From UBA6544 sp049601975 (GTDB lineage: Bacteria > Pseudomonadota > Alphaproteobacteria > UBA8366): a stretch of 41,043 nucleotides of DNA. Under the pieces are notes generated by a model, which was given only the letters and a program-made list of their open reading frames with translations, made no database searches and was not told the DNA's origin. This document shows positions 17,018 to 27,038 of this stretch, piece after piece (position 1 is the first letter of the stretch; each line of letters opens with the position of its first letter). The stretch covers positions 1-41,043 of the forward strand of contig JBMYRC010000024.1 in the NCBI GenBank assembly GCA_049601975.1. Reading direction: 5' to 3'. A program made the translations under genes and the position numbers.

Positions 17018-17899
17018 ATGTACAATACAACCGATCCAGAAGAGTTCCGCCTGCCGGTCCGTGACACGCTGCTTGATGTCTTCAAGTTTTTATGGACCGC
17101 ACGCCGTGATCTATTGCTTATGGCCGCGATCCCGGTCGTCGGCTTGACGATTTATCAGGTCGCGATGACCGATCTTTTTGGCGTCGTCAATCCCGCGGCC
17201 CCGGTAACCGCCGGTCCACCGGCGACCTTGTCGGCAGTCCTGATTCTGTATCTTCCCAGCCTCGTTCTTTACATCATGTTCGCCGTCGCCTGGCACCGAC
17301 GATATTTGATGCGCGGGGAATCGAGCACGGTTTGGTCGGCACTGCGTTGGGACCCAATAAAATTGAAATTCCTGTTGAACTTTCTCCTGATCAGCTTGGT
17401 CGCGGGGGCAGTCGTTGCGGTGCCAATTGTCATGTTGACGATATTCGGCGTGGTGTTGAATTTCGCTGCTGCAGCCGCTACTGAAGCCTCTCCACCGGTG
17501 GACGTGAACACTTTGTCATCAGTCATCGGCATGGCTGCGGGCATCATGACGATGATCGTCTACCTTCGGCTGTCGCTTTGGCTACCGGCGACGGCGGTCG
17601 ATGCGCCCGTCTCGTTACTCGAATCTTGGCGACTGGGCCGGGGGAATAGTTTACGGATTTTCATCGTCGCCTGCGGGGCGGAAATCGGTCTCTGGATCTT
17701 CGCGGTGATTTTCAATTTTGCCGTCGGTAGTTTACCTACCGGCAGCATTGCATTGCATTTGATCGCAGCACTGATCGAAAACTCGCTCGCCTATGCCGTC
17801 TTGGCGGCGGGTATCTCCGCAATATCGATCTGTTACGAACGCCTGCAGGCACGGATTGCCAACGATCCACTGTATAGTGGCATGCCGTTCATGGATTAA
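17018..17899 (+). CDS. Uncharacterised integral membrane protein, about six helices
   Basis: I do not recognise a named family. The 293-aa protein begins with a hydrophilic stretch (1-28). About six hydrophobic segments follow: near 30-50 (LLLMAAIPVVGLTIYQV), 68-90 (LSAVLILYLPSLVLYIMFAV), 118-147, 165-188, 212-238 and 243-270. A basic loop between helices two and three (HRRYLMRGESSTVW) is probably cytoplasmic. The helix-four-to-five loop SLWLPATAVDAPVSLLESWRLGRGN resembles the motif seen in DUF2189/GlpM-like small membrane proteins, but I do not press that. It lies 54 bases after the cytochrome gene, on the same strand. No function is proposed. Confidence 0.75.
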   Translation: MYNTTDPEEFRLPVRDTLLDVFKFLWTARRDLLLMAAIPVVGLTIYQVAMTDLFGVVNPAAPVTAGPPATLSAVLILYLPSLVLYIMFAVAWHRRYLMRGESSTVWSALRWDPIKLKFLLNFLLISLVAGAVVAVPIVMLTIFGVVLNFAAAAATEASPPVDVNTLSSVIGMAAGIMTMIVYLRLSLWLPATAVDAPVSLLESWRLGRGNSLRIFIVACGAEIGLWIFAVIFNFAVGSLPTGSIALHLIAALIENSLAYAVLAAGISAISICYERLQARIANDPLYSGMPFMD

Positions 17900-17911
17900 G
17901 GCGCGGCGACC

Positions 17912-18886
17912 TCACAACAGGTCGCAAAGCATTGCCACCAATGGCTCATCCGCGGGCGGCATCGGATAGTCGCGCATCCGAACCGGCCGCACCCAGGACA
18001 GTTCCTGCCCTTCCTTCGGCTGCGGCGTTCCTTGCCAAACCCGGCACACATAGAGCGGCATTAGCAGGCGGAAATCTTCATATTCATGGCTCGCAAAAGT
18101 AAACGGTGCCAAGCAAGACTCGCGGGTATCAACACCCAGCTCTTCCTCTAATTCACGGATTAGCGCCGCTTCTGGCGTCTCACCGGGGGACACCTTGCCA
18201 CCGGGAAATTCCCACAGCCCGGCGAGCTTCTTACCCGCGGGCCGTTTCGCCATCAGCACGCGGCCGTCCGCATCCACCATCGCCACGGCGACGACGAGCA
18301 GGGTCGGTTTACTGGCAGCATTCGTCGCCCAGTCCCTTTGCGCTAATTGATACCGAAACGTCGCGACACCATCGTAACGTCCGCGCGTCCCCACCGCCTC
18401 GCCGGACTTCTCAAATCCCGCCGCCAATAGAACCTTCTCCGAGGCCAGGTTACCCTGCATCACTTCCGCTTCGAGCGCCTTCAACTCCAACGCTTCGAAG
18501 GCCAGTCTCGTGATCCTTTTCGCCGCTTCTACGGCATAACCCTTGCCCCAATGGGGCCGGGCAACCCAATAACCGATATCACCAACCCCCGCTTCCGCGT
18601 CGATCCGAATGCATCCGATGAAATCGCCACTCGCGATTTCTTCCACTGCGAAGAGCAACCGGTTTTCTTGCTGTGAGGCTTCGATATAAGCGCGGCCATC
18701 CGCTTCGCTGAAAGGATGAGGGATAGCCGCCGTCCAGCGGGCGAACTCTTCGTCTCCAGCGAACTCAATTAAGGATTCCAGGTCGCGTTCGTCTAGGGAG
18801 CGGAACCGCAATTGCGCGCTGGTGAAGGGCAGGCCCGTCCATCCGGCTCCGGCCGCCCTGCAGCTGGTTTCCGGTGGTGACGACAT
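17912..18886 (-). CDS. GNAT acetyltransferase - Nudix (MutT) hydrolase fusion
   Basis: This single 324-aa frame joins two enzymes. Residues about 23-180 are a RimJ/RimL-type GNAT domain: LRFRSLDERDLESLIEFAGD, ISGDFIGCIRI-type beta-hairpin, GYWVARPHWGKGYAVEAAK (acetyl-CoA loop) and EVMQGNLASEKVLLAAGFEKSG. Residues about 194-320 are a MutT-like Nudix domain: AVAMVDADGRVLMAKRPAGKK, then the complete Nudix box at 230-252 (GKVSPGETPEAALIRELEEELG, with the REL-EE core). MutT removes oxidised GTP. No stop or frame change lies between the halves, so it is not an artefact of two adjacent genes. MutT genes often follow argJ in alphaproteobacteria, and GNAT genes are frequent neighbours. The acceptor of the GNAT domain is unknown. 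It starts one base after the upstream argJ-like stop. Confidence 0.9.
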   Translation of the reverse strand: MSSPPETSCRAAGAGWTGLPFTSAQLRFRSLDERDLESLIEFAGDEEFARWTAAIPHPFSEADGRAYIEASQQENRLLFAVEEIASGDFIGCIRIDAEAGVGDIGYWVARPHWGKGYAVEAAKRITRLAFEALELKALEAEVMQGNLASEKVLLAAGFEKSGEAVGTRGRYDGVATFRYQLAQRDWATNAASKPTLLVVAVAMVDADGRVLMAKRPAGKKLAGLWEFPGGKVSPGETPEAALIRELEEELGVDTRESCLAPFTFASHEYEDFRLLMPLYVCRVWQGTPQPKEGQELSWVRPVRMRDYPMPPADEPLVAMLCDLL

Positions 18887-18887
18887 G

Positions 18888-20072
18888 CTACAGCGCGGAC
18901 CAGACCCGGGCCTTGCCGCGTCCGATCCCGATATCGATGGTTAAATGTACCTGACCGGTTTTGAGATGAGAGATCACCGCAACCTCATCAATATCAGGCA
19001 GTGATTCTCCGGCTTTCGCCACCACGACCTCGCCGATGGAAATGCCCAGCAAATCGCGTTCAGCTTTCTCCCCAGCTTTACCAACCGCCATGACAATGCG
19101 GCCCGCGCGAGGATCTGCCCCGGCAATGCCCTTGCCCACCAATGTGGAATCGACGATGGCCCGGCCGATATTTCGCGCCGCCCGCTGTGATTCCGCGCCG
19201 ACCACATCACACGTCAGCAAACTCCCCGTTGCCGCGCCATCGCGCACAATCATCCGGGCCAACTCGATTGTCATGTCTTCGAGTGCGGCGCGAAAATCCC
19301 GTAAGGCAGGATCGCTGGCGCGTTCTATCTTCGGTTGACGTTTCACCTGCCCCGTCGCAGAGAGCAACACCGTATCGCTGGTCGAGGTGTCACCGTCGAC
19401 GGAGATACAATTGAACGAACGGTCGACCGCACGCGTCAGACAACTTTGCAGCACCTTCGCCGGTATCTTCGCATCTGTGAACAAGAACGAGAGCATGGTG
19501 CCCATATCCGGCGCAATCATGGTCGAGCCTTTAGCAATACCCGCCAAGGTCACATCAACATTGCCGATCTTCACTTTGCGCACGGCTGCTTTCGGAAACC
19601 GATCGGTGGTCATGATGCTGCGGGCAGCGTCATGCCACGCGGTTTTCTTCAACGCTTTCACGCCCATCGGCACTTTATCAGCGACAAAACGGGTCTTTTT
19701 CTTTTCACCGATGACACCTGTTGACGCGAGGAAGACTTGCGACGTGCGGCAACCAATCAATTTCGCGGCGGCGGCAGCCGTGTTCTCCACCAGCTTGCGC
19801 CCTTGTCCGCCCGTAAAGACGTTTGAGTTTCCCGAGCTGGCCACGATGGCGCGGACCTTGCCGCCCGGCAACTGGCGTTTGCTCCATTCGACCGGCATCC
19901 CAGGACACCGCGAGCGGGTCAACGTGCCGGCGATGGTCGAGCCCGGCACCAATTCAGCGACGAACAAATCTTGTTTGCCGTTATCCTTCAGGCCAGCCGC
20001 GACACCCGAAATGCGGACGCCCGCAACACTCGGGATTTTTGGCAACGGTGGAAATGCGTCTTTCTCTGGCAT
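18888..20072 (-). CDS. ArgJ-family paralogue with altered active site
   Basis: This 394-aa protein is clearly homologous to the ArgJ encoded just upstream, yet differs at key sites. The oxyanion block ASTGVIG (117-123) and KAAVRKVKIG are kept, and the nucleophile Thr192 remains in DMGTMLSF. But the residue before it is Gly191 instead of the usual Ala at the self-cleavage site. VNSGNANAFTG has become VASSGNSNVFTG. The Glu of RDGEGA is Ala (RDGAAT, near 279-283). PNWGR is PRAGR. The protein ends KARVWSAL, without the CDLTHGYIEINADYRT-type tail that supplies an Asn and a Thr to the active site. Self-processing and acetyl transfer are therefore doubtful. It starts eight bases after argJ, so the two are co-expressed. 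Alternatives are a new acyl-transfer role or a partner subunit. Confidence 0.85.
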   Translation of the reverse strand: MPEKDAFPPLPKIPSVAGVRISGVAAGLKDNGKQDLFVAELVPGSTIAGTLTRSRCPGMPVEWSKRQLPGGKVRAIVASSGNSNVFTGGQGRKLVENTAAAAAKLIGCRTSQVFLASTGVIGEKKKTRFVADKVPMGVKALKKTAWHDAARSIMTTDRFPKAAVRKVKIGNVDVTLAGIAKGSTMIAPDMGTMLSFLFTDAKIPAKVLQSCLTRAVDRSFNCISVDGDTSTSDTVLLSATGQVKRQPKIERASDPALRDFRAALEDMTIELARMIVRDGAATGSLLTCDVVGAESQRAARNIGRAIVDSTLVGKGIAGADPRAGRIVMAVGKAGEKAERDLLGISIGEVVVAKAGESLPDIDEVAVISHLKTGQVHLTIDIGIGRGKARVWSAL

Positions 20073-20080
20073 GATAGACC

Positions 20081-21310
20081 TCAGGTTCTATAGTCTGCGT
20101 TGATCTCGATATAGCCGTGGGTCATATCACAAGTCCAAACCCGCGCTTTGCCGCGACCGACGCCGACATCTACGGCAATCTTGACCTCTCGGCCCGACAT
20201 ATGCGCGCCAGTCACGGATTCGTCATAGCCGTCGACCAATTGCCCTTCGACGGTAATCGGCAGCCCGCCCATACCGATGGACATTTTATCTCGGTCGGCC
20301 TTTTCCCCGGCTTTACCAACGGCCATGACGACCCTGCCCCAGTTCGGGTCTCCACCGGCAATTGCGGTCTTCACTAAGGGCGAATTCGCGATGGCGAGCC
20401 CGATGCGCCGCGCCGCCGCCGCAGATTCGGCGCCGCTAACATCGATGGTAACGAACTTTTGCGCCCCCTCGCCGTCGCGCACCACTTGGGTCGCAAGATC
20501 GATTGCCACTTCGCGCAGTGCTTCACGGAAATCCTTAAGATGAGCATCGCCAACACCGCTGACGCGCGGATGTTTGGCTTGACCCGTCGCCGCCAATAAC
20601 ATCGTGTCGCTCGTCGAAGTATCGCTGTCGACAGTGATGCTGTTGAAGGAGCGGTCGGCCGCATCGCGCAGCAAGCGCTGCAATATGGGAGCGGGTATCT
20701 TCGCATCGGTAAAGACAAAGGATAGCATTGTCGCCAAATCCGGCGCGATCATGCCGGAACCCTTGGCGATCCCGACAAGGGTTACCTCGGATTTGCCGAT
20801 CTTCACCTTGCGCATGGATGCTTTCGGGAACGTGTCGGTGGTCATGATCGCCGCCGCGGCATCGGCCCATTTCGCCTTGCCGAGCTTGCGGATGACCAAG
20901 GGCAATTTGCTCGCGATATAATCATGTTCTACGGGAACGCCGATCACGCCGGTCGAGGCGATGTATATCTCGTTCCGACGGCAACCAAGACGTTTCGCCG
21001 TTTCCGCGACGGTATGCTCGACCGTGCGGTCTCCCGCCTTGCCGGTAAACGCATTGGCGTTGCCTGAATTGACCACAAGACCTCTAATGCGCCCCGTCTT
21101 CAAGATCGAGCGGCACCAATCCACCGGCGCGGAGGAGCATTTCGATTGCGTGAAGACACCAGCGACTGTCGAGCCTTTCGCAAGTTCGGCGAAAAATAAA
21201 TCATGGCGGCCGCTCTCCTTCAAACCGGCGGAGACGCCCGCGGCGCGGACACCCGGCACCGGCGCCAAAACAGGAAAACGACTGGGCGCGAGGGGCGATT
21301 TCTTGAACAT
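20081..21310 (-). CDS. argJ: Bifunctional glutamate N-acetyltransferase / ornithine acetyltransferase
   Basis: ArgJ moves acetyl from N-acetylornithine to glutamate in cyclic arginine synthesis; in bifunctional forms it also uses acetyl-CoA. The 409-aa precursor self-cleaves into alpha and beta chains. Visible features are VVNSGNANAFTG (79-90), the oxyanion TG in IASTGVIG (118-124), the cleavage site DLATML with Ala193-Thr194, the RDGEGAQKF Glu, DPNWGRVVMAVGKAG, and the complete C-terminus ending EINADYRT (Asn404, Thr409). All family active-site elements are present. ATG 21310 (MFKKSPLAPS) is chosen; the longer start at 21385 would run into ppiC. It follows ppiC by seven bases. Confidence 0.95.
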   Translation of the reverse strand: MFKKSPLAPSRFPVLAPVPGVRAAGVSAGLKESGRHDLFFAELAKGSTVAGVFTQSKCSSAPVDWCRSILKTGRIRGLVVNSGNANAFTGKAGDRTVEHTVAETAKRLGCRRNEIYIASTGVIGVPVEHDYIASKLPLVIRKLGKAKWADAAAAIMTTDTFPKASMRKVKIGKSEVTLVGIAKGSGMIAPDLATMLSFVFTDAKIPAPILQRLLRDAADRSFNSITVDSDTSTSDTMLLAATGQAKHPRVSGVGDAHLKDFREALREVAIDLATQVVRDGEGAQKFVTIDVSGAESAAAARRIGLAIANSPLVKTAIAGGDPNWGRVVMAVGKAGEKADRDKMSIGMGGLPITVEGQLVDGYDESVTGAHMSGREVKIAVDVGVGRGKARVWTCDMTHGYIEINADYRT

Positions 21311-21317
21311 GATCTGT

Positions 21318-22196
21318 CTACTTCTTAGCAGGTTTAGCGACACTTGGCGGCGGCAGAGGCTGGCCTTCAAGAGTGAAACGCTCAATTTTGGCGGCGCCTC
21401 GCGCGGACGTCAGAATTTCAGCGGTGAGAAGGCGTCCGAGATCGCGGGTAATTTGCGGACGCACTTGAGCGAACGGTGGGACGGAACTATTCCGCCGATC
21501 CTCAACTTTAATGATATGCCAGCCGAATTCCGTCTTTACCGCTGTTTCGGTCATCTCGCCCGGTTTCATCGCGAAGGCTCTATCGGCAAAGGGTTTCACC
21601 ATATCACTCTGGCGAAAATAGCCGAGGTCACCACCTTGCGGAGCAGCGGGATCCTTTGAATGAACCTTCGCGACTTCCGCGAACGGCTGCCCGCCCTTGA
21701 TCATCTTTATGACTTCTTTCGCTTCGTCTTCGGTCGACACCAGGATATGGCGGGCCCGCACTTCCAGCCGCGAGGGCGTTTTCTTCGCAAGCTCGTCGTA
21801 ACGGGCTTTCAGCTTTTCTTCCGTGATACTTTGCTTGAGCAAGCGATTCAAATAGACCCGTCCGATGATAGAATCTTTGGCGACTTTGACCGCCGTCTTC
21901 ACTTCGGGATCGCCCGCGAGGTTGTTCAAACGACCATGGATCGTCATCAACCTCCCATTGATCAACTCCTCAAGGAGCTGACCGTAAACAGCCCGCAATC
22001 CGCGCTGGCGATGTTGACGGGGCAATTGTTGGAAAGCTTGAAGGATCTGGCTGGAGAGTATTTGTTCTCCATCGATCGTCGCGATAACCACGTCCTTGGC
22101 CAAGCGGTCGCGCACCGATTGGGCGTCGGCGGAAGCGGGCGCAAAGAGGATTGCCGCTGTTACAGTCAGCACGGTAGCAATAGCGCGAAGAAACAT
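21318..22196 (-). CDS. Periplasmic parvulin-type peptidyl-prolyl isomerase
   Basis: A PpiC/SurA-type folding helper in the periplasm. The 292-aa protein opens with a Sec signal peptide (MFLRAIATVLTVTAAILFAP, cleavage probably after ADA near 25). A SurA-like helical N-terminal segment follows (about 30-135), then one rotamase domain (about 145-240): VRARHILVSTEDEAKEVIKM, FAEVAKVHSKDPAAPQGGDLG, FAMKPGEMTETAVKTEFGWHIIKV. These are the standard parvulin motifs, including the catalytic HIL and GWHII. The C-terminal tail is Pro/Lys-rich. The gene diverges from secA and is followed closely by argJ. Confidence 0.93.
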   Translation of the reverse strand: MFLRAIATVLTVTAAILFAPASADAQSVRDRLAKDVVIATIDGEQILSSQILQAFQQLPRQHRQRGLRAVYGQLLEELINGRLMTIHGRLNNLAGDPEVKTAVKVAKDSIIGRVYLNRLLKQSITEEKLKARYDELAKKTPSRLEVRARHILVSTEDEAKEVIKMIKGGQPFAEVAKVHSKDPAAPQGGDLGYFRQSDMVKPFADRAFAMKPGEMTETAVKTEFGWHIIKVEDRRNSSVPPFAQVRPQITRDLGRLLTAEILTSARGAAKIERFTLEGQPLPPPSVAKPAKK

Positions 22197-22391
22197 CGAT
22201 TATCCCTCAATCACATCGAAAAGATGCTCTGTTTTCCTGTCTTTTAGCCAGTCTGCATCTTAATTGGCATAATGCATATGTATCGACGCGGAACAAGTGT
22301 TGGACGTCATGCCGGACCCAAGTTGGTCTTTACATCTATTTATCCGGAGGATAGGCATAATTGCGCTTGCGCTGGAAACACGCGCTATTCG

Positions 22392-22420
22392 TTGACAGGC
22401 GAGTTTTAGACCATCATATG
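22392..22420 (+). promoter_or_regulatory. Candidate sigma-70 promoter of secA
   Basis: TTGACA at 22392-22397 matches the -35 consensus fully and is followed 17 bases later by CATATG at 22415-22420, which matches three of six -10 positions. Transcription would start near 22427, leaving a leader of about 57 bases before ATG 22484. The 287-base ppiC-secA gap contains no gene; the rest of it must also carry the ppiC promoter on the other strand, which I could not place. Confidence 0.4.
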
Positions 22421-22483
22421 TCTCCAGCGCATCAACACGCCGATGCGTTTCACAATTGTAGTTTCACTGTATTCGAGGTCGCG

Positions 22484-25219
<2,736 letters not shown>

Positions 25220-25284
25220 GACACAACCACCGACGAACCACCGTCGCGACGGCAGAAATGCCCAGCTATAATTCCAGCTTCGCT

Positions 25285-25312
25285 CCGCGCCCGAAATGGC
25301 GGGTTTTATTTT
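25285..25312 (+). terminator. Weak intrinsic terminator downstream of secA
   Basis: A short GC-rich stem (CCCG with CGGG, loop AAATGG) is directly followed by TTTTATTTT, about 70 bases after the secA stop. The stem is only four to five pairs, so termination would be weak. Confidence 0.4.
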
Positions 25313-25373
25313 CATGTAGCTATATCCCGCCGCACCACGCATCATTTCCTCCGGCTGGCAGGAGCAAACCGAT

Positions 25374-26134
25374 ATGCACAATCGTCGTGAAATATTAACA
25401 GGAACGACCGTAAGCATCACCGGTCTGCCTCTCGCGACAATCCTTGGCGATCCAAAACTCGCGGCTTCACTGTTGGAGCGACACTCGATGAAGCTTACAA
25501 ATGGCAAGACAGTGAGTGCGTATCTTGGCCTTCCCAGACGGACGCCCGCACCCGCGGTCGTGTTGTTCCACGAATGCTGGGCTGCAAACGATCAAATCAA
25601 GGCCGTGGCGCAGGAATTCGCGGAAAAGGGCTATGTAGCCCTTGCCGTCGACCTCTTTGACGGGAGGGTGGCCACAGTGCGAAACGGCTGATGGGCCGGG
25701 TTGGGCAAGCCGAGGCCTTAGATATAAGCCGAAATGGCTTCAATAGTTAAAATCACAAAAGCGCGTCAACGGCAAACTAGCGCCTGTAGGATGCTGCTTC
25801 GGTGGAGGCTGGGCATTCAGCGCGGCCACGGTCGAGCCCGTCGATGCTACCTTCGTCTATATATGGCCGGGTCAATCATCCAACCGGTGAACTGCGGCAT
25901 CTTAAAGGACCGGTCATGGGTCATTTCGCAACGCACGACATGTGGATCAACCGCGACATGGTCACGCTGTTCGAATTGGGCCTGCTGAAGGCACAGAAAC
26001 GCTCGATCAGCCATTGGTATAAAGCCGGCCATGCATTCGCCAATCCGACTGGCAGTCGATATGACAATAAAGACGCAGCACTCGCCTGGCAGCGAACAAT
26101 GGCGTTTCTAGAGACTGAGTTTAACCGGAAATAA
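25374..26134 (+). pseudogene. Secreted dienelactone hydrolase-family protein, three frameshifts
   Basis: Dienelactone hydrolases are alpha/beta hydrolases with a Cys-Asp-His triad. Segment one (25374 to about 25672) starts MHNRREILTGTTVSITGLPL, a twin-arginine-like leader. It then shows AVVLFHECWAANDQIKAVAQEF and YVALAVDLFDGRVAT. A one-base deletion near 25676 moves to AKRLMGRVGQAEALDIS, and a second near 25745 moves to KRVNGKLAPVGCCFGGGWAF, which contains the catalytic Cys. An insertion near 25862 moves to GRVNHPTGELRHLKGPVMGHFATHDMWIN, with the Asp, and HWYKAGHAFANP, with the His; this ends at 26134. All triad residues survive in different frames, so decay is recent. CAGGAG precedes the ATG. 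Confidence 0.82.
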
Positions 26135-26140
26135 AAGGTT

Positions 26141-26941
26141 CTAGCGTCGCAATCCCTCGCGACGTTCGATATCGATCGCCTTCTGGGCCGCACCATTCTT
26201 ACGGAGCACTTCGATATAATCGAGATAAACCTTGAGGATTCCCGGAACATCGGGATTAAGCCGTTCCCACAACGCGACGCTACTCGGATGAGAGCGCTGG
26301 GTTTGCATGCGGAAGGTTTTGCACCAGTTATCCTCCAACGTTCGGCGGAACTTAATCATCTTGGTAGATCGCTTATCAAGCCCAATATCCTGATAGGCGC
26401 GCTCTTCGTAGAGATAAGCTTCGCACTCCAAATCGATGGTACGCACGTGCTCTAAACGGCCTCTGTAGCGCTGCATGCCATGGCCGACCAATTCGTGCAC
26501 CAAGACGGCAGCGAGCTCGGCGGCGGGCCACTTCGCTCCGTATCTCCCGACAACGGTGACGAACTGTTTAGACGAACCGCCAGCCTGATAATACTCGGGG
26601 AAATACGCAGCGATGGTGAGTCCAAAAAATCGGCTTTTCGGGAAATGTGGGTCGTAGACGATCACAACATTTCCGGCGCTTTGCAGGGTTTCGATCGCGC
26701 GAATGCTGAACGGTGACTTGCGATGAAGAATATCGATGGCCTCCTTGAGGCGCGCCATTGCCTTGCCCGTTTCCAATGGGGCGATGTCGAGCTTCACGCC
26801 CGGCCGCAAGCCAATCGCACCGAGCGACAATCCACGGTAGGTTTCCTGCACGACAAACGGCGTGGCGGCGGACAGCAAGGGCGATGCCGCGCATACGAAC
26901 AATATTACTAACGCGAGGACCTTACCGCGCATCGATCTCAA
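26141..26941 (-). CDS. Exported protein with HExxH motif (putative zinc metallopeptidase)
   Basis: No named family is recognised. The 266-aa protein has a signal peptide (residues about 1-25, MRGKVLALVILFVCAASPLL). A zincin-type motif HELVGH lies at 149-154 within AAVLVHELVGHGMQRYRG. A Glu-rich helix follows (LECEAYLYEERAYQ, 171-184) that could supply the third ligand of a gluzincin. Earlier conserved-looking blocks are AGNVVIVYDPHFPKSRFFGLT and FPEYYQAGGSSKQFVTV. The C-terminal 60 residues are helical and basic. Start ATG 26941 is listed; ATG 26932 is possible. The preceding gene on the same strand, cobT, is 97 bases away, so this is probably a separate unit. Peptidase activity is an inference from the motif. 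Confidence 0.7.
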   Translation of the reverse strand: MRSMRGKVLALVILFVCAASPLLSAATPFVVQETYRGLSLGAIGLRPGVKLDIAPLETGKAMARLKEAIDILHRKSPFSIRAIETLQSAGNVVIVYDPHFPKSRFFGLTIAAYFPEYYQAGGSSKQFVTVVGRYGAKWPAAELAAVLVHELVGHGMQRYRGRLEHVRTIDLECEAYLYEERAYQDIGLDKRSTKMIKFRRTLEDNWCKTFRMQTQRSHPSSVALWERLNPDVPGILKVYLDYIEVLRKNGAAQKAIDIERREGLRR

Positions 26942-27038
26942 CCAATCGTTTTGTATCTGTGCGGCAGCTTAGACCAATTGCCGCAAAGACCCAAATTCGC
27001 TTGGAGCGATATTCCGTAAATCCGAAATTATAAATCCG

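Noticed and set aside
17912..18886. GNAT-Nudix fusion as a frameshift artefact of two neighbouring genes
   Set aside because: The linker is in frame with no stop, and both domains are complete.
18888..21310. Two argJ copies as an assembly duplication
   Set aside because: The copies differ at many residues throughout and in their ends, so they are separate old paralogues.
22361..22483. N-terminal extension of secA to 22361
   Set aside because: SecA proteins begin at MIGGVLKRV-like sequence, and GAGG precedes ATG 22484; the extension also overlaps the candidate promoter.
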